Source: Tritrichomonas musculus | Taxonomy: Eukaryota > Parabasalia > Tritrichomonadida > Tritrichomonadidae | Reading direction: 5' to 3' | Assembly: GCA_039105265.1 (NCBI GenBank) | Contig: JAPFFF010000016.1 | Location: 2,046,001 to 2,110,000, forward strand | Length of the DNA: 64,000 nucleotides | Part shown: positions 54,295 through 64,000 of the stretch, in pieces | Layout of the letters: every line of letters begins with the position of its first letter | How positions within the stretch are numbered: position 1 is the first letter of the stretch | Notes under the pieces: model-generated | The model's input: the letters and a program-made list of their open reading frames with translations, nothing else | What the model was told of the DNA's origin: nothing | Database searches by the model: none | Position numbers and translations under genes: made by a program

Positions 54295-55767
54295 TTATTG
54301 ATCATAATTATAATCTCCATCTTCTTCATTTTCCAATTGTTCCATCTCATCATCATCTTCTTCCTCCTCAATTACATTGTCACTATCATCAGCACAATCA
54401 ACATTTTCAATTCCATTTTCCTCTTCTGTATCATCAATTACAAAAGCATCATCATCTCCTTCTCCAAAATGCTTTTGTTTGTGTTCAACGAGTTTGAAAA
54501 GACTTCTCATGTTCCAAGCAGATTTCAATAAAGGTTCATTATTTTTGATGCTATCCCAGGCATCCATCAAATGTTTTGTTATAATTCTATGTCGATCTTT
54601 ACCTGAAAATGCTTTTGATCCAGCAATACTACGAAGCTTTGACTTTAGAACCCCGAAAACCCTCCTGTCCAATGGCTGGTAATAACCAGTGCCATTGGCA
54701 GGAACAAAGATAAGCTCAATTCCGAGAGAATTAGCTTTACTGATTACAGCCGGAGTTCGATGAGCAGCGAGGCAGTCTAAAATTAGAGCGCATTCTTTTT
54801 GACCTGCAATTTGCTTATGGAAGTAATCTAGATATTCTAACATCACTTCTTCATTTGTCCAACCGTTCCTGTTTTTTGAAAGAAGAATTTTTGGTTCATT
54901 GGTCCCAATTTGAAACTTTAATTTTGACCTATCCGTAGTGCCTTTTGTTACAATTACTAGTTCATGGCATTTGATTAATGTACAACAACCAATCACAGTG
55001 AAACATTCTTTCTCATTCCTTTCAGCGTCCACAATCACATTTTCAGAACCAACTTCAGTGACTGTTCTAGTTGAACCATTGTTGATTTTAACACTAGTTT
55101 CATCGACATTGTAGACGCCATTCCAGCCATATCTCGTAACAGCATAAGCAACCTGATTCAAATAGATTTTTACGTATGCAGGATCAATTTTACCTCTACG
55201 CGCAAAATGCGCATGCCGAAATGAAAGTCGATTCCTCTTTAAGAAGGCCTTAATCCAGGCATAAGAAAACGTTGGCTTCTGTAAACCAAATTCATCAATC
55301 ATCGATTCTGCTATTTTGCTATTATCTGATTCATTTTCGATTTTAAGTTCCTTAAGATCATTTGAAAAATTTGATAACAGACGATTGTACATATCTAGAA
55401 AAGCTTCAGTGTATTCTGTTTCCTTTTCATCTTTAAAAATTGGAATCCCTTTTTTTATAAATAATTGAAAAGTAGCTCGTTCAGATATAATCCAAGGACT
55501 GAAATAATACTGTTTTGCCATGTTTCGGATTGAAGCTTCAGTAACCTGTACACCTTTTCTAGACATCACTTTTATTTGGTTTTCCAAAGTTTTTTCTGAT
55601 CGAGGAATAAAATATCTTCGAAGATAAAATTTATTTTGTATTTCAGTTCCCTCTGGTATTTCAATTTTTTTTTCATAAATTAATTTTAAAAAATGGTGCT
55701 GTATTGATTTTCCCGAACGTCCAGGAAAACACATTGCCAAAAGAGGAAATGAAGGATTCCAATTCAT
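54295..55767 (-). CDS. Pogo/Tigger-like DDE transposase
   Basis: This 490-residue protein has a DDE_1-type catalytic core: Y-N-V-D-E-T-S-V (first Asp, about residue 222), L-I-L-D-C-L-A-A-H-R-T (about 325) and Y-Y-Q-P-L-D-R-R-V-F (about 363). The N-terminal ~190 residues include helix-turn-helix-like segments (V-T-E-A-S-I-R-N-M-A-K; F-S-Y-A-W-I-K-A-F-L-K-R-N). The C-terminus is a long acidic tail. The frame is intact. It moves the inner TA-flanked element. A companion frame upstream on the same strand seems broken. Confidence 0.85.
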   Translation of the reverse strand: MNWNPSFPLLAMCFPGRSGKSIQHHFLKLIYEKKIEIPEGTEIQNKFYLRRYFIPRSEKTLENQIKVMSRKGVQVTEASIRNMAKQYYFSPWIISERATFQLFIKKGIPIFKDEKETEYTEAFLDMYNRLLSNFSNDLKELKIENESDNSKIAESMIDEFGLQKPTFSYAWIKAFLKRNRLSFRHAHFARRGKIDPAYVKIYLNQVAYAVTRYGWNGVYNVDETSVKINNGSTRTVTEVGSENVIVDAERNEKECFTVIGCCTLIKCHELVIVTKGTTDRSKLKFQIGTNEPKILLSKNRNGWTNEEVMLEYLDYFHKQIAGQKECALILDCLAAHRTPAVISKANSLGIELIFVPANGTGYYQPLDRRVFGVLKSKLRSIAGSKAFSGKDRHRIITKHLMDAWDSIKNNEPLLKSAWNMRSLFKLVEHKQKHFGEGDDDAFVIDDTEEENGIENVDCADDSDNVIEEEEDDDEMEQLENEEDGDYNYDQ

Positions 55768-55785
55768 GTACTTTGAAATTGAAAT

Positions 55786-56186
55786 TTATAAATCTTCTTC
55801 CTCATTTGTCCATTCATGATCGCTTCTTGACTCAAAGAATGGGATTCCATGGTTCATTAAAAAGAAAACGGGCTCATCAATAAGTTTTCTTAATTGATTC
55901 TGATAACCTAATTTAAAAATTGATTCTGTAACATCTGGAAATGGAAATATAGAATTGTTTACTTGCTTTTATACATTTCACTGATTTCATTAGCTGTAAA
56001 ATATTTCATTCTAGGAATCCATTCATATATTTGTTTATATAAATCACGAAATGATGGATCATATGTCTTTGTTGATTTAAGATATTTAATAATTATGTAT
56101 TCATTCATAGTAAGTGGAGAACGATCAGGTTGTGTTTGTGGTGTAGGTTTAAGAACAGCTTTTCGAATAGAACACCTTTTACTCAT
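55786..56186 (-). pseudogene. Frameshifted companion protein of the pogo-like element
   Basis: An ATG at 56186 opens a 75-codon frame (M-S-K-R-C-S-I-R-K ... N-E-I-S-E-M-Y-K-S-K stop). Another frame takes over at once and runs to TAA at 55786, reading V-N-N-S-I-F-P-F-P-D-V-T-E-S-I-F and onward to W-T-N-E-E-E-D-L. The join needs a one-base shift near 55968. Together they would make about 130 residues with a basic start, a folded helical domain and an acidic end. It could be a DNA-binding partner or an upstream regulator. A trichomonad-type intron with conserved splice sites was not seen at the break. Confidence 0.55.
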
Positions 56187-56291
56187 AATGATTTAAAATA
56201 TCAGTGCATTCTCAAATCATTAAACTTTTTGTATAAAATTTTTCTGTAAAAAACTTTTCTGTAAAAAACTTTTTTATTTAATGAAATTAGT

Positions 56292-56483
56292 TCAAAAAGT
56301 TTAATACACCAAAAAGCATACAAAAAGTTTGAGAAAATAAATTTCAAAAAGTTCTTTACACCAAAAAGCATACAAAACGTTTGGGAAAATAAATTTCAAA
56401 AAGTTCTTTACACCAAAGAGCATACAAAACGTTTGGAAAATTAATTTCAAAAAGTTCTTTACACCAAAAAGCATACAAAAAAC
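56292..56483. repeat. ~52-bp tandem repeat
   Basis: Four imperfect units with ACACCAAAAAGCATACAAAA at about 56306, 56359, 56411 and 56461, separated by TTTCAAAAAGTTCTT. It lies upstream of the companion gene inside the inner transposon. The remaining stretch 56484-57529 is AT-rich with no gene. Confidence 0.75.
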
Positions 56484-57884
56484 AATCTAACGCAGCATCT
56501 CCAAAAATACACAAATTCAAACTACAGCATTTGCAAATACACCAAGATCAAAGCAAAATATATTAAATAGTTTTTTTTTTTACAATTCAGCAATATTTTC
56601 AACCAAATGAATTATGTGATTGTTCTCAGTTTGCATATTCAAAGTAATAATTTATTTAAACTATAATTTTGCCTTAACTTTTTTATTATAAAAGAACAAA
56701 AAATTCTTTTTTTATAAGTAATAATTTATCTTAAACATTATTTTTGTATAATAAAAATATTTCATGTAAATAATAATTTCCATTGTGCTTGATTTTATGT
56801 GTTATATGATTAGAATTTTAAATAATCATGAATTTCAAAATTACAATACTCTGATGTCGAAAACCAATTTATTGAAAATTAGACAAATCAAGACTTTATC
56901 ATATATACTATCTAATCGATCTGAAATAAATGATGAATACCATTTATATGGTTGAGAATTTTTGATATGATAGATAAAGATAAAAGGAGCTATGCGAGCT
57001 AATTACATTTTCGTATTCAGAATTATATGTGTGATTATTTTATCAAAGAGGAAACAGTCGAAATAAAGTAGGTTTTCTTAAAAAGTAGAATAATCAATGA
57101 TTAATGAAAACTTTTTGAATAAAACAAAAAATGGTGGATAACCTGAATAATAGCTTTTGTAGAGAATGTCTTCCAAAATCTGATGCAAGTCTTATATTTG
57201 CTTTTCATAAAAATTATTGAATTATTATCAAAAAAACAAAATATCATTTTTTCTAAAAATTCAAAAGAGCATCATGAATTGAAGTAGCAGCATGTACTGA
57301 TTTTATGGCCAAAATATCCTTTCATCAACTTATGCCTATTGCTGGAAATGAACGATTTTTTCCTTCAAAAAACGTATTTAAACGTATATTTCGATAAACG
57401 TCTTTTTTTTTCTATACTTTTTCAAAGATTTCTGAGTCGAAAAAAAGAATTGTCACTTATTTGAGTATTTTTTTATTTTTTCTTCAGAATTTTCTTTTTT
57501 ATTTTCTGAGAAATTTATTCAATTTTTAATGTCAAAAATTCCCCCGGAAAATTGAGAGCACGGTATGCAAAAAACGGGTATTTTAAGGCAATATGAAAAT
57601 GAAAATGAACCAAAAATCATTCTTTTAAATAGTGTTCTTAATATTCAACATTTTACAAAGCATCAATATTTATAACTGAAATAAATATACTCTTTTTTAT
57701 TTTTAGCAAGAAATTTTAAATTTTATTTCTTGTTTTTTTTTTTTTTTTACAAATTGAGAGGATGTTGGAAATATTTGTGAATAAATATTGAAATAAATCA
57801 CAATTTCTCTCAAATCTTACCTTCTTTAATTGAGATGAATCTATCAAAAAGATAAAATAATAAAAAAAATCTTAATATATTATA

Positions 57885-58540
57885 TATTAGAAACTAGACA
57901 CAAAAAGCATTCATAAATTTCCATATTAAATAATTTAAATATATATATTTTAAATTCAAATTTTTATGAAAATTGTCTTACTATTTTTAGAAAATGAAAT
58001 TGTATTTATCTTAAAATAAGATACTCACTTATCATCTGCGATATTTAACATAATATTTAGTAATATAATAAGAACTATATGACAAAATTTCTTGTGAATA
58101 GGAAAATAGCCAAAAATCTAGAATAATATTTTCAATCTCTGGAACCAGACACAAAAAGCTTTCATAAATCACCCAATTATGTAATATAGATTTGTATACA
58201 ATAATTACAAAATTTTTATGAAAATTGTCTTACTATTTTTCGAAATTGGAATTGTATTTAACTAAATATAAGATATTTACTTCTCATCTGCGATATTTAA
58301 CATAATGTTTAGTCATATAATAAGAGTAATATGTCAATATTTCTTGTGAATAAGAAAATAATGAATAATCTAGAATAATATTTTCAATCTCTGGAACCAT
58401 ACACAAAAAAACTTTTATAAATCATCCAATTAAGTATTATGGATTTGTACATAATAATTACAAAATTATAAGAAAATTGTCTTACTATTTTTCGATTTTG
58501 AAATTGTATTTAACTAAAACTAAAATATCATATGATAATT
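57885..58540. repeat. ~245-bp tandem repeat
   Basis: About 2.6 units. Each starts near (T/C)(A/C)GACACAAAAAGC(A/T)TTCAT and contains AAAATTGTCTTACTATTTTT, CATCTGCGATATTTAACATA and a TTTCTTGTGAATA phrase. Unit starts are near 57893, 58146 and 58390. It belongs to the outer transposon. No coding potential is seen. Confidence 0.75.
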
Positions 58541-58882
58541 TTCATTATTAAATATGCGAATTATATGAAAAATATTAATATTCAGCTTAATATTTTCTTT
58601 TTACTCCTGTTTTATTAGGATATAATCATTTTGATGATTTCTATTAAAAAAACTATAACGGATGATTTTCAATATGTCTCAAAAAAATAACGAATAGCAT
58701 TCAAAAAGCTCAATTTTGAATGTCCTCAGAACCGCAGCCTTAATATAGGTACTTCCTTATATATTTGGCTTTTTGATGAATATTATTATATTATTGATAT
58801 TATTACATGCATGCGTTTTTATATATAAAATATTTAATTTCACTTTCAAAGATATGCTGAAAAAAGTAATGATTTTTAGATA

Positions 58883-59719
58883 GACTTGTTATTTTGAGAA
58901 TCGATATCAAAAACGTCACTTTTTTACATCTGATACTCGATTATCAGTTTACAAATCTGATATCGAGATTATCGATTATCAAGATATCAAATATGAAATG
59001 TGATATAAAAATAATTGTAAACTTGATATCAATTACCGAGATCTCGAGATCTCTTACAGATTTATCTTTTTTTTATAATTGGTATTTGTGATTTTATTAT
59101 ATCTAAAAATAAATAATAGAATGTATTGATGTTTATTTTAAGATTAAAATCAAAAAAATACATTCTTTTTTATGAAATATTTGAGAATGAATGACGATCA
59201 TATATTTATCAAAAAGTTTAATTGAAAATTCTGATATCAAAAGCTGAGAAAAAAAATTCTCGATCTCTGAAATCGATCTCGAGAATCTGTGCATATTTAT
59301 GTATCGATATCAAAAATTCAATCAATTATCGATAGGCCTTATTTTTTTTACATCACAAATACTATAAACGTCTTTTTAACGTCTTTTTTCGTAAAATAAC
59401 GATTTTTTGATTTGTAGTATTAATGAAACTTTTTGAATGCGAATAAATTTTTTTTTATTTTATGAAGAATCAAAAATAATATTATTTAATTTGAAAAACA
59501 TTTTACTATTTTATCTTTTTATTTTTAAATTATTAAAAACATTTTTAATATAAAAAAATAATTGTAGATCAAGATAAAAATAAAAAACTAATATCGAGAA
59601 AATAACGTATTTACAATTGTAATTACAATTGTAATTTTTAAACGGACAAGTTGTATACAATTGTAAATACAAAAACCAAGGCTTAGTTATCGATCTCGAG
59701 AATCGGAGAATAACAAGTC
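58883..59719. mobile_element. MITE-like element rich in ATCGAT and CTCGAG motifs
   Basis: GACTTGTTATT at the left end and its inverse AATAACAAGTC at the right end are both flanked by TA (58881-58882; 59720-59721). The inverted ends continue imperfectly into ATCGATATC on the left and ATCGATCTCGAGAATC on the right. The 0.84-kb interior has many palindromic phrases (GAGATCTCGAGATCTC, TTATCGATTATC, AATTGTAATTACAATTG). It has no credible gene; a 65-codon frame at 58894 is chance. Confidence 0.7.
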
Positions 59720-59721
59720 TA

Positions 59722-61292
59722 TTTTTTTCTTCATTATAAACCGTTTTCGGAATAAAATTTTTTATTAAAATTTTGAAATTTTATCTTCGGGAAAAAACTT
59801 TTTATTGAAAAATCAAATTTTTTTCCAAACAAAATTTTTTCCCTTCTGAAAAAGCTGATCATAATTATTCAAAAATTTTTTTTCTCTCGTGTAAAAATGA
59901 AAATTTTCTCGTGCTAGGACTATACTATCAATTTTTTTAAATTATATGTTGATGTTTTTTTTATAATAAGCATCATATTATTTTGATTGTTAACATGATG
60001 AAATAATACAATTTTTGTTTTTTAACAAGATAAACATGTATGAAAAGTGTACTAAACCGAACATTATTTTACACAGTTTAATCCTTTTTGAAAAATTTTA
60101 TTTTTTAACTTAGCAATTTTATTATTACTCTGTATATTTTTTCATGACGTTGTATATTTGTTTATTCTTAGACCAAAATTCTTTTCTCTCAAAAAATTGA
60201 ATTGATTTTTTCTAAGGATATTCAATATTAAGAGAAACCGCAAATATCAATATACATGAATTGAGATATAAAAGCTTTTCAATTAAATTCATAACATTCA
60301 GTTTTGCGTCTCTTAACCAAAATAAAACCATCATGTAAAAAAAAATATTATTTTTGATTGAATTTTTTTTAATTTGACCTTTATATATTGAAAAAGTTTG
60401 TCACAAAACTGTTGATTTTTAGAATTGAATTAAATTAAATTTTGAAAAATAAACTTTTGGAATTAAATATATCTCTAAAAAGTGATTTTAATGTATACAT
60501 ATATATATTAAAATAATAATAATAAAAAAATAATTTTTTATGACGGATAAGATATTCATTATGTTAAAAATATATAATTTACATAATTGTATAAATTTCA
60601 AACATTTGGAAAAAGTTATCGTGAGGGTAATATTATTGAAATTTAAATACTTTATTCTGATCAGAATATTAATTGAAAGAAGTTCTTTCAAATAACATTC
60701 ATTATTTTCTCGAAATTGAGTATTTAAATTTTTTGAAACAAATAATATATCTATATTTTTTCTATGTTTTAGTAATAATCATCTAATATTTTGTATTTTT
60801 TAAAATAATCAATACATAAAAAACTTAATTTCATATAAAAAAGTCAATATAATTATTTATTTTTCCAAATAATGTTCCAAACTAAATTCAATAATTAATT
60901 CATTGAAAATATTCAATTAATATTTGGAAAAAATATTTTTAGCTATTATGCTAATTGAAACAATTTATACATATTTTTCACTAGCAATTCATAATATAAA
61001 TAGTAGTTTTAATATTGTTAATCTTTCAAATAGTTAATTAATGGAATGTAGAATAAAATATTCAATATACTTAAGTATATTGGCCTTTGAAAAAAAAAAT
61101 TGAATAAAACAGATAATAAAAAATGGTTGCTATTTAAAATTGATATAATTGAAAAATTATGGGCGTTATTAACTTGAAATTTTTACATCAAAATAAGCTA
61201 AATTAAAGTATTTTTAAATAATAAAAAATGAATTGATTAATGAGGATTTACTATTCAAAATTGAATATATTTTCAAAAATCTTTTAAAAACA
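59722..61292. other. Very AT-rich intergenic region
   Basis: No gene is supported. Only homopolymer runs and short AT repeats are seen, for example TATACATATATATATTAAAATAATAATAATAA near 60490 (described loosely; not a fixed repeat). The part next to 61293 should hold the Myb promoter, but no clear initiator was found. Confidence 0.5.
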
Positions 61293-62135
61293 ATGAAGAG
61301 AACAAAAAGGTTTCCATTCACTGATCGTGAAAATCTTATAATTAAACAATCAGTGAAATTATTTGGTGAAGATTGGACTGCAATTTCCCGAAGACTACCT
61401 GGAAGAACACCAAAGCAAATTCATGATAGATATATTAATTATTTGAAAGATGGCCTAATAAGTTGTCCATGGACAGTACATGAAGATGAGATGCTAATTT
61501 CAATGTATAAGAGCATTGGTCCAAAGTGGTCGAAGATGATGAAAAATTTACCCGGGAGAAGTGGAAATGATATAAAAAATCGTTGGCATAAGCATTTATA
61601 TAAATCAACTTTTAGATTATCTGAAAATTCAGATAATCAAACAAGCAAAGATTTAATTAATAGTGATATACAGACTGAAAATAAAATTTTCACAGAACCA
61701 AATAATGAAAATCAAAACCAAGATCTATTTAATAATATTCAGTCAAACAAGATATTGAGCAACGATACCCTAGGAAATATAAAATCTCTATACATAACAA
61801 AATTCCAAGGCATCCCAGAACCTAAAATAGCATCAACTTATGAATCAAATACATTATCACAGCAACCAAATCAGTTAGATCATAATGTTAATAATATGAA
61901 AAATCAAAAAATTGACCAAATCATTGGTCAGAATATTTGGTATAAAAAGACAACTGAGAAACAAATAATTAAAGTTAACAATTGCAATATATGGGGAATT
62001 TCAACCACAGAAAATGAATTCAAAAATTTTGAAAAAAATCCTACAATAAATTCTTCTATATTTAACCATGATTTTGAAATGAACGAAATATTTGAAGAAT
62101 TTACTTCTCAAAATTTTGATTTCCAATGGATATAA
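61293..62135 (+). CDS. R2R3 Myb-like DNA-binding protein
   Basis: This 280-residue protein starts at the ATG at 61293 (M-K-R-T-K-R-F-P-F-T); the longer open frame would need a TTG. It has two Myb repeats. The first (about residues 6-53) is F-T-D-R-E-N...D-W-T-A-I-S-R-R-L-P-G-R-T-P-K-Q-I-H-D-R-Y. The second (about 58-104) is C-P-W-T-V-H-E-D-E...K-W-S-K-M-M-K-N-L-P-G-R-S-G-N-D-I-K-N-R-W. The recognition-helix residues of the second repeat are canonical. The rest is an Asn/Gln/Ser-rich tail. Trichomonads have many such Myb proteins, some of which bind core promoters. It is a nuclear transcription factor by homology; the target is unknown. Confidence 0.85.
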   Translation: MKRTKRFPFTDRENLIIKQSVKLFGEDWTAISRRLPGRTPKQIHDRYINYLKDGLISCPWTVHEDEMLISMYKSIGPKWSKMMKNLPGRSGNDIKNRWHKHLYKSTFRLSENSDNQTSKDLINSDIQTENKIFTEPNNENQNQDLFNNIQSNKILSNDTLGNIKSLYITKFQGIPEPKIASTYESNTLSQQPNQLDHNVNNMKNQKIDQIIGQNIWYKKTTEKQIIKVNNCNIWGISTTENEFKNFEKNPTINSSIFNHDFEMNEIFEEFTSQNFDFQWI

Positions 62136-64000
62136 TAATTATTATATTTAATTGAAATATTAGATTTTTTAAAATGGCTTGATTAAAAATTATTTTTGAA
62201 ATAATTAATTATTGGGCATTATATGCTTTGGGAAAGAATATTTGATGAATAAAAATTATTATGTTTTTTTTTTCCTATTTGAACCTTATATTATCACTAT
62301 TATATAAATATTTTAATATATAATAAAAATAATGCCATGGCGAGAGATTATTTTTAGGTTATAAATAAATTTAATGAAATGTAATTTTTTTAAAAAAAAA
62401 GAATTATATTTCCCCATTTATTTTAAGATATAAGGCTTACCATATTATAAAATAGAGTATTCTTTTGGAGATAAAATGAAATTCATCATTAAAATCAGAA
62501 AAACATTAAATTAGCTCAACATTGAAAATTGAGAGGATATGGTTCTTTTGAATGATATCTAGAAGTCAGATTGGTCTCATATTTTTGAATGATTTTTTCA
62601 AAATAAAATTTTTTCTTAATTCATTGGAACCCGAATCACTCATTTTTTATTTTACATCATTTTTCAAAACTTTTACAAAATAACTCAGATCAGAAAAAAA
62701 AATTGCTTATGATAATGATTCATATTATTTAGATATTTGATTTTGTAATGCAGTTTTTGCTTTAAATTTATGATATCAACAAATATAATTTTTTTTTCCA
62801 TATGATTTCACTATTTTATATGGAACCTTTTTTTTCACTTGATGTATATATATGATAGATCCATGCTTTCTTTAAAAAAAATACAATAAGATTCTTTTTT
62901 TTTTTTTTAAATCATTATTTTTTGAGGTTCCAATATTTTTCTTCAAAAAACATAAAAATAAATAGCAGTTCCTTTTTAAAATTTTGTTGCAATATAAGCT
63001 TTTATGATTTTCAATTGCTTGTAAAAATTAATCAATTAATCATAATATATTGTTTGTAAAAAATTACTATTAATAAGATGCATTAATACAATGCTATTTA
63101 AAAAATAAAAAAGGAACGAAAGTTTCGATATCTATATTCAAATATTTCATTTTTTTTTTTGAAATAATTTTATTTGAGGTTCTTTTTCAATTTTTCAGAC
63201 GGCAGGTGAGTAATATATTGAATTTTTTTTTTTAAATCTCCAAAGATGATATCTTTGATATACTCAATGGAAATGTGCTCAACAAATTCTAAGTATTTGA
63301 AATAAAAGTACATTATGAGCAAAAGCAAATATTTTGAATAATGATAAGTGAACTTTACATTTTAATATAAAATTTTAATTATTTGTTTAGATAATAAACT
63401 TAAATTATATGAACAATATAATTTTTATCCCAAAATGGCAATATTAAAATGATAGTAAATAAAGATGCCTATTTATGATTAATTTTGTAGTTTAAGGATA
63501 TGATTTCAATTTAGCTATTTTAAATTGCATTTTTTAGTCATTAATCAAAATGTATACCGCATTTCATGTACAATCAATTTGATTTATAAAAGTAAATTGG
63601 AATTCTAATTCAAATCCAATTCTTGTTTTATCATTCATTATAAATTATAGCATGCAAATATTTTGCAACACAAATTATTATATTGCTAAAAGCTAGTATA
63701 ACTCATTTGAATATCCATATATATGAATTACATGAAAATTGGTACGATCATTTTTTAAAAATTTTTTCAAAGATATCTTTGAAAATTCTATGTGACTAAA
63801 TAAAATAATATAAATCAATATATCTTAATAAATTTTATCATTTATAATAAATTTATTATAATTTAAATATAACAATTCATAAATTCATATAAATATAATC
63901 TGATTGTTATAAATTTTCATATCGTTGATCAAATATTTATTAATTAAATACAACAACAACAATAATAATAATAATAAAATCGCAATATCAAAATACCAAT
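62136..64000. other. AT-rich intergenic region to window end
   Basis: No gene, RNA gene or terminal repeat is recognised. It has long T/A runs and an ACA then ATA trinucleotide run at the end (about 63951-63976). Confidence 0.5.

Larger units (their letters stand above)
52417..57578. mobile_element. Inner TA-flanked pogo/Tigger-like transposon
   Basis: A 49-bp inverted repeat starting CCCGTTTTTTGCATACCGTG lies at 52417-52465 and 57530-57578, identical in both copies and flanked by TA (52415-52416; 57579-57580). It encloses the DDE transposase and its companion reading frame. Nested in its left part is a ~0.9-kb MITE-like insert. The TA target and the transposase family agree with each other. 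Confidence 0.8.
52319..58740. mobile_element. Outer TA-flanked transposon with perfect 32-bp terminal repeats
   Basis: AGGCTGCGGTTCTGAGG and 15 further bases at 52319-52350 recur in perfect inverse at 58709-58740, each bounded by TA (52317-52318; 58741-58742), as for Tc1/mariner-pogo elements. The bounding TA is also part of TTAA on both sides, so a TTAA-specific element is an alternative reading. Most of the interior is occupied by a second, nested element. The element's own sequence is then 52319-52416 and 57579-58740, including ~245-bp tandem repeats. No transposase belongs clearly to this outer part. Confidence 0.75.

Noticed and set aside
58894..59091. 65-codon frame inside the MITE
   Set aside because: Composition follows the palindromic repeats; no homology or initiator.
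61233..61292. N-terminal extension of the Myb protein
   Set aside because: It would need a TTG start; the ATG at 61293 directly precedes the Myb domain.
1..64000. tRNA or rRNA genes
   Set aside because: No cloverleaf with conserved box sequences and no rRNA signature was noticed on either strand; a covariance-model scan would be needed to exclude tRNAs fully.

Overview
The window looks like nuclear DNA of a trichomonad (Parabasalia; Trichomonas/Tritrichomonas type). It is AT-rich and I see no introns. Several start codons have a trichomonad-type initiator (TCA followed by pyrimidine and T/A) a few bases upstream. The host genes are typical of the group: a BspA-like leucine-rich-repeat protein, a Sel1-repeat protein, a COPI-associated membrane protein, an iron-sulfur-flavoprotein-like oxidoreductase and an R2R3 Myb protein. 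They sit among many DNA transposons. The species cannot be fixed from sequence alone.

Region 1 (1 to about 36.4 kb) is a composite of Polinton/Maverick elements (virus-like giant transposons). An ~8-kb replication and packaging module occurs twice in inverted orientation, at 2190-10111 and 18650-26645. It holds protein-primed DNA polymerase B, packaging ATPase A and several small proteins. A second inverted repeat, at 1-2163 and 12871-15056, carries the 5' part of a fibre-like gene and a divergent 764-residue protein gene. The two inverted repeats interlock (a b a' b'). Between the modules lie an HNH endonuclease gene, fibre A, the 764-residue gene, a 372-residue gene, a 126-residue gene, a 5'-truncated integrase and a KilA-N gene. 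To the right (26.6-36.1 kb) is a different element type. It has fibre B, a second packaging ATPase, a pVI-like small protein, the only recognisable major capsid protein, and relatives of the 764- and 126-residue proteins. The polymerase copies carry different lesions: copy 1 has a premature double stop near the C-terminus, and copy 2 has lost its ATG. Copy 2 of the module also carries 30-36 bp double-hairpin insertions that keep the reading frame in three protein genes; this is the most unusual feature of the window.

Region 2 (36.4-45.6 kb) is decayed AT-rich DNA followed by a complete Mutator-like (MULE) transposon (38861-45503) with a 12-bp flanking direct repeat. Its inverted ends are built from amplified arms. 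Each arm contains a GC-rich 120-bp tandem array, and most also carry a truncated copy of the transposase 5' end. The intact 780-residue transposase lies in the middle.

Region 3 (45.6-52.2 kb) is host sequence: COPI-associated protein, BspA-like protein, Sel1-repeat protein and flavoprotein.

Region 4 (52.3-59.7 kb) is a nest of TA-flanked transposons: an outer element with perfect 32-bp terminal repeats, an inner element encoding a pogo/Tigger-like DDE transposase, a 0.9-kb MITE-like insert, and a separate 0.84-kb MITE-like element. Region 5 (59.7-64 kb) is very AT-rich and has one recognisable gene, the Myb protein.
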